Assembly (NCBI GenBank): GCA_938033975.1
Contig: CALHKJ010000510.1
Coordinates: 1-22,010 of the forward strand
DNA from: an uncultured Saprospiraceae bacterium
Lineage (GTDB): Bacteria > Bacteroidota > Bacteroidia > Chitinophagales > Saprospiraceae
Length of the DNA stretch: 22,010 bases
Reading direction: 5' to 3'
Below the pieces are notes generated by a model, which saw only the letters and a program-made list of their open reading frames with translations, did not search any database and was not told where the DNA came from. The translations under genes were made by a program, and so were the position numbers. Shown in pieces: positions 21,652 to 22,010 of this stretch. Numbering within the stretch: the stretch's first letter is position 1; each line of letters starts with the position of its first letter.

Positions 21652-22010
21652 ATGATAGGTATCAAGCCAGATGAAATATCAGCAATACTAAAGCAAGAAT
21701 TATCCGGAGTAAATACGGACGCGCAATTAGAGGAGGTAGGAACGGTACTACAAGTAGGAGATGGTATCGCGAGAGTATATGGATTATCAAATGCTAAGGC
21801 AGGGGAATTGGTTGAATTTGAAACAGGTGTTCAAGCAATCGTTCTTAACCTGGAGGAAGATAACGTTGGGGTTGTACTTCTTGGATCTCCAGAAGGAATC
21901 ACAGAAGGAGCAACTGTAAGAAGTACAGGTAAAATTGCCTCTCTTGATGTAGGAGAAGGAATGCTAGGTAGAGTTGTAAATCCTTTGGGTCAGCCAATTG
22001 ATGGTAAAGG
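21652..22010 (+). CDS. atpA: ATP synthase F1 subunit alpha, N-terminal part only
   Basis: An open frame of 119 codons that continues past the window. It has the characteristic alpha N-terminus: IKPDEISAILKQEL, EEVGTVLQVGDGIARVYGL, GELVEFETGVQAIVLNLEEDNVGVVLLG and GEGMLGRVVNPLGQPIDGK. The nucleotide-binding Walker A lies further downstream and is not visible. The start is ATG 21652. It is the fifth gene of the atp operon (a, c, b, delta, alpha). Confidence 0.95.
   Translation, partial: MIGIKPDEISAILKQELSGVNTDAQLEEVGTVLQVGDGIARVYGLSNAKAGELVEFETGVQAIVLNLEEDNVGVVLLGSPEGITEGATVRSTGKIASLDVGEGMLGRVVNPLGQPIDGK

Overview
The window is a 22 kb piece of an AT-rich chromosome from a member of the Bacteroidota, probably a free-living aerobic Cytophagales- or Saprospirales-like lineage, though the exact taxon cannot be fixed from the sequence. 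The evidence is a type IX secretion (T9SS) C-terminal sorting domain, TAnnTTTG -7 promoter elements without Shine-Dalgarno sequences, an ECF sigma factor followed by a membrane-spanning beta-barrel partner, an ATP synthase subunit a with a signal peptide, and menaquinone synthesis by the futalosine route (MqnC). Nothing suggests a plasmid or prophage, and no transposase or CRISPR array is visible.

Layout. Positions 1-470 hold the 5' part of a secreted S37-type peptidase (minus strand). A tRNA-Cys gene at 568-638 is followed by an unusual gene-free stretch to about 1427. It contains a 2.5-copy tandem array of roughly 180 bp units. Each later unit carries a copy of the tRNA 3' end, an intrinsic terminator and a large palindrome. 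A perfect 17-bp inverted repeat and a short heptamer array follow. Next come a stand-alone LytTR DNA-binding protein (1428-1784), a convergent small beta-barrel protein (1885-2397), and a Pif1-like helicase with a C-terminal helix-turn-helix (2713-4902).

From 5072 to 9110 lies an envelope region: a secreted protein of four fasciclin (FAS1) domains with a T9SS tail, an ECF sigma factor, and an overlapping gene that joins a short cytoplasmic segment, one inner-membrane helix, a low-complexity linker and a C-terminal beta-barrel. This last gene looks like a dual-membrane-spanning anti-sigma factor. The minus-strand pair mqnC and purine nucleoside phosphorylase (9103-11072) follows, read divergently from the housekeeping operon rimP-nusA-infB (11235-15760).

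The right end holds a TIGR02757/DUF2400 gene, a convergent DUF4783-like small secreted protein, gpmI (cofactor-independent phosphoglycerate mutase), and the ATP synthase operon atpB-atpE-atpF-atpH-atpA, cut off in atpA. The atp operon has an extremely His-rich, GTG-initiated subunit a and a terminator-like hairpin between atpE and atpF.

The best candidates for something under-described are the tRNA-Cys tail array (623-1115), the sigma/anti-sigma beta-barrel pair with its FAS1 neighbour, the His-rich AtpB tail, and the hairpins controlling rimP and atpF.
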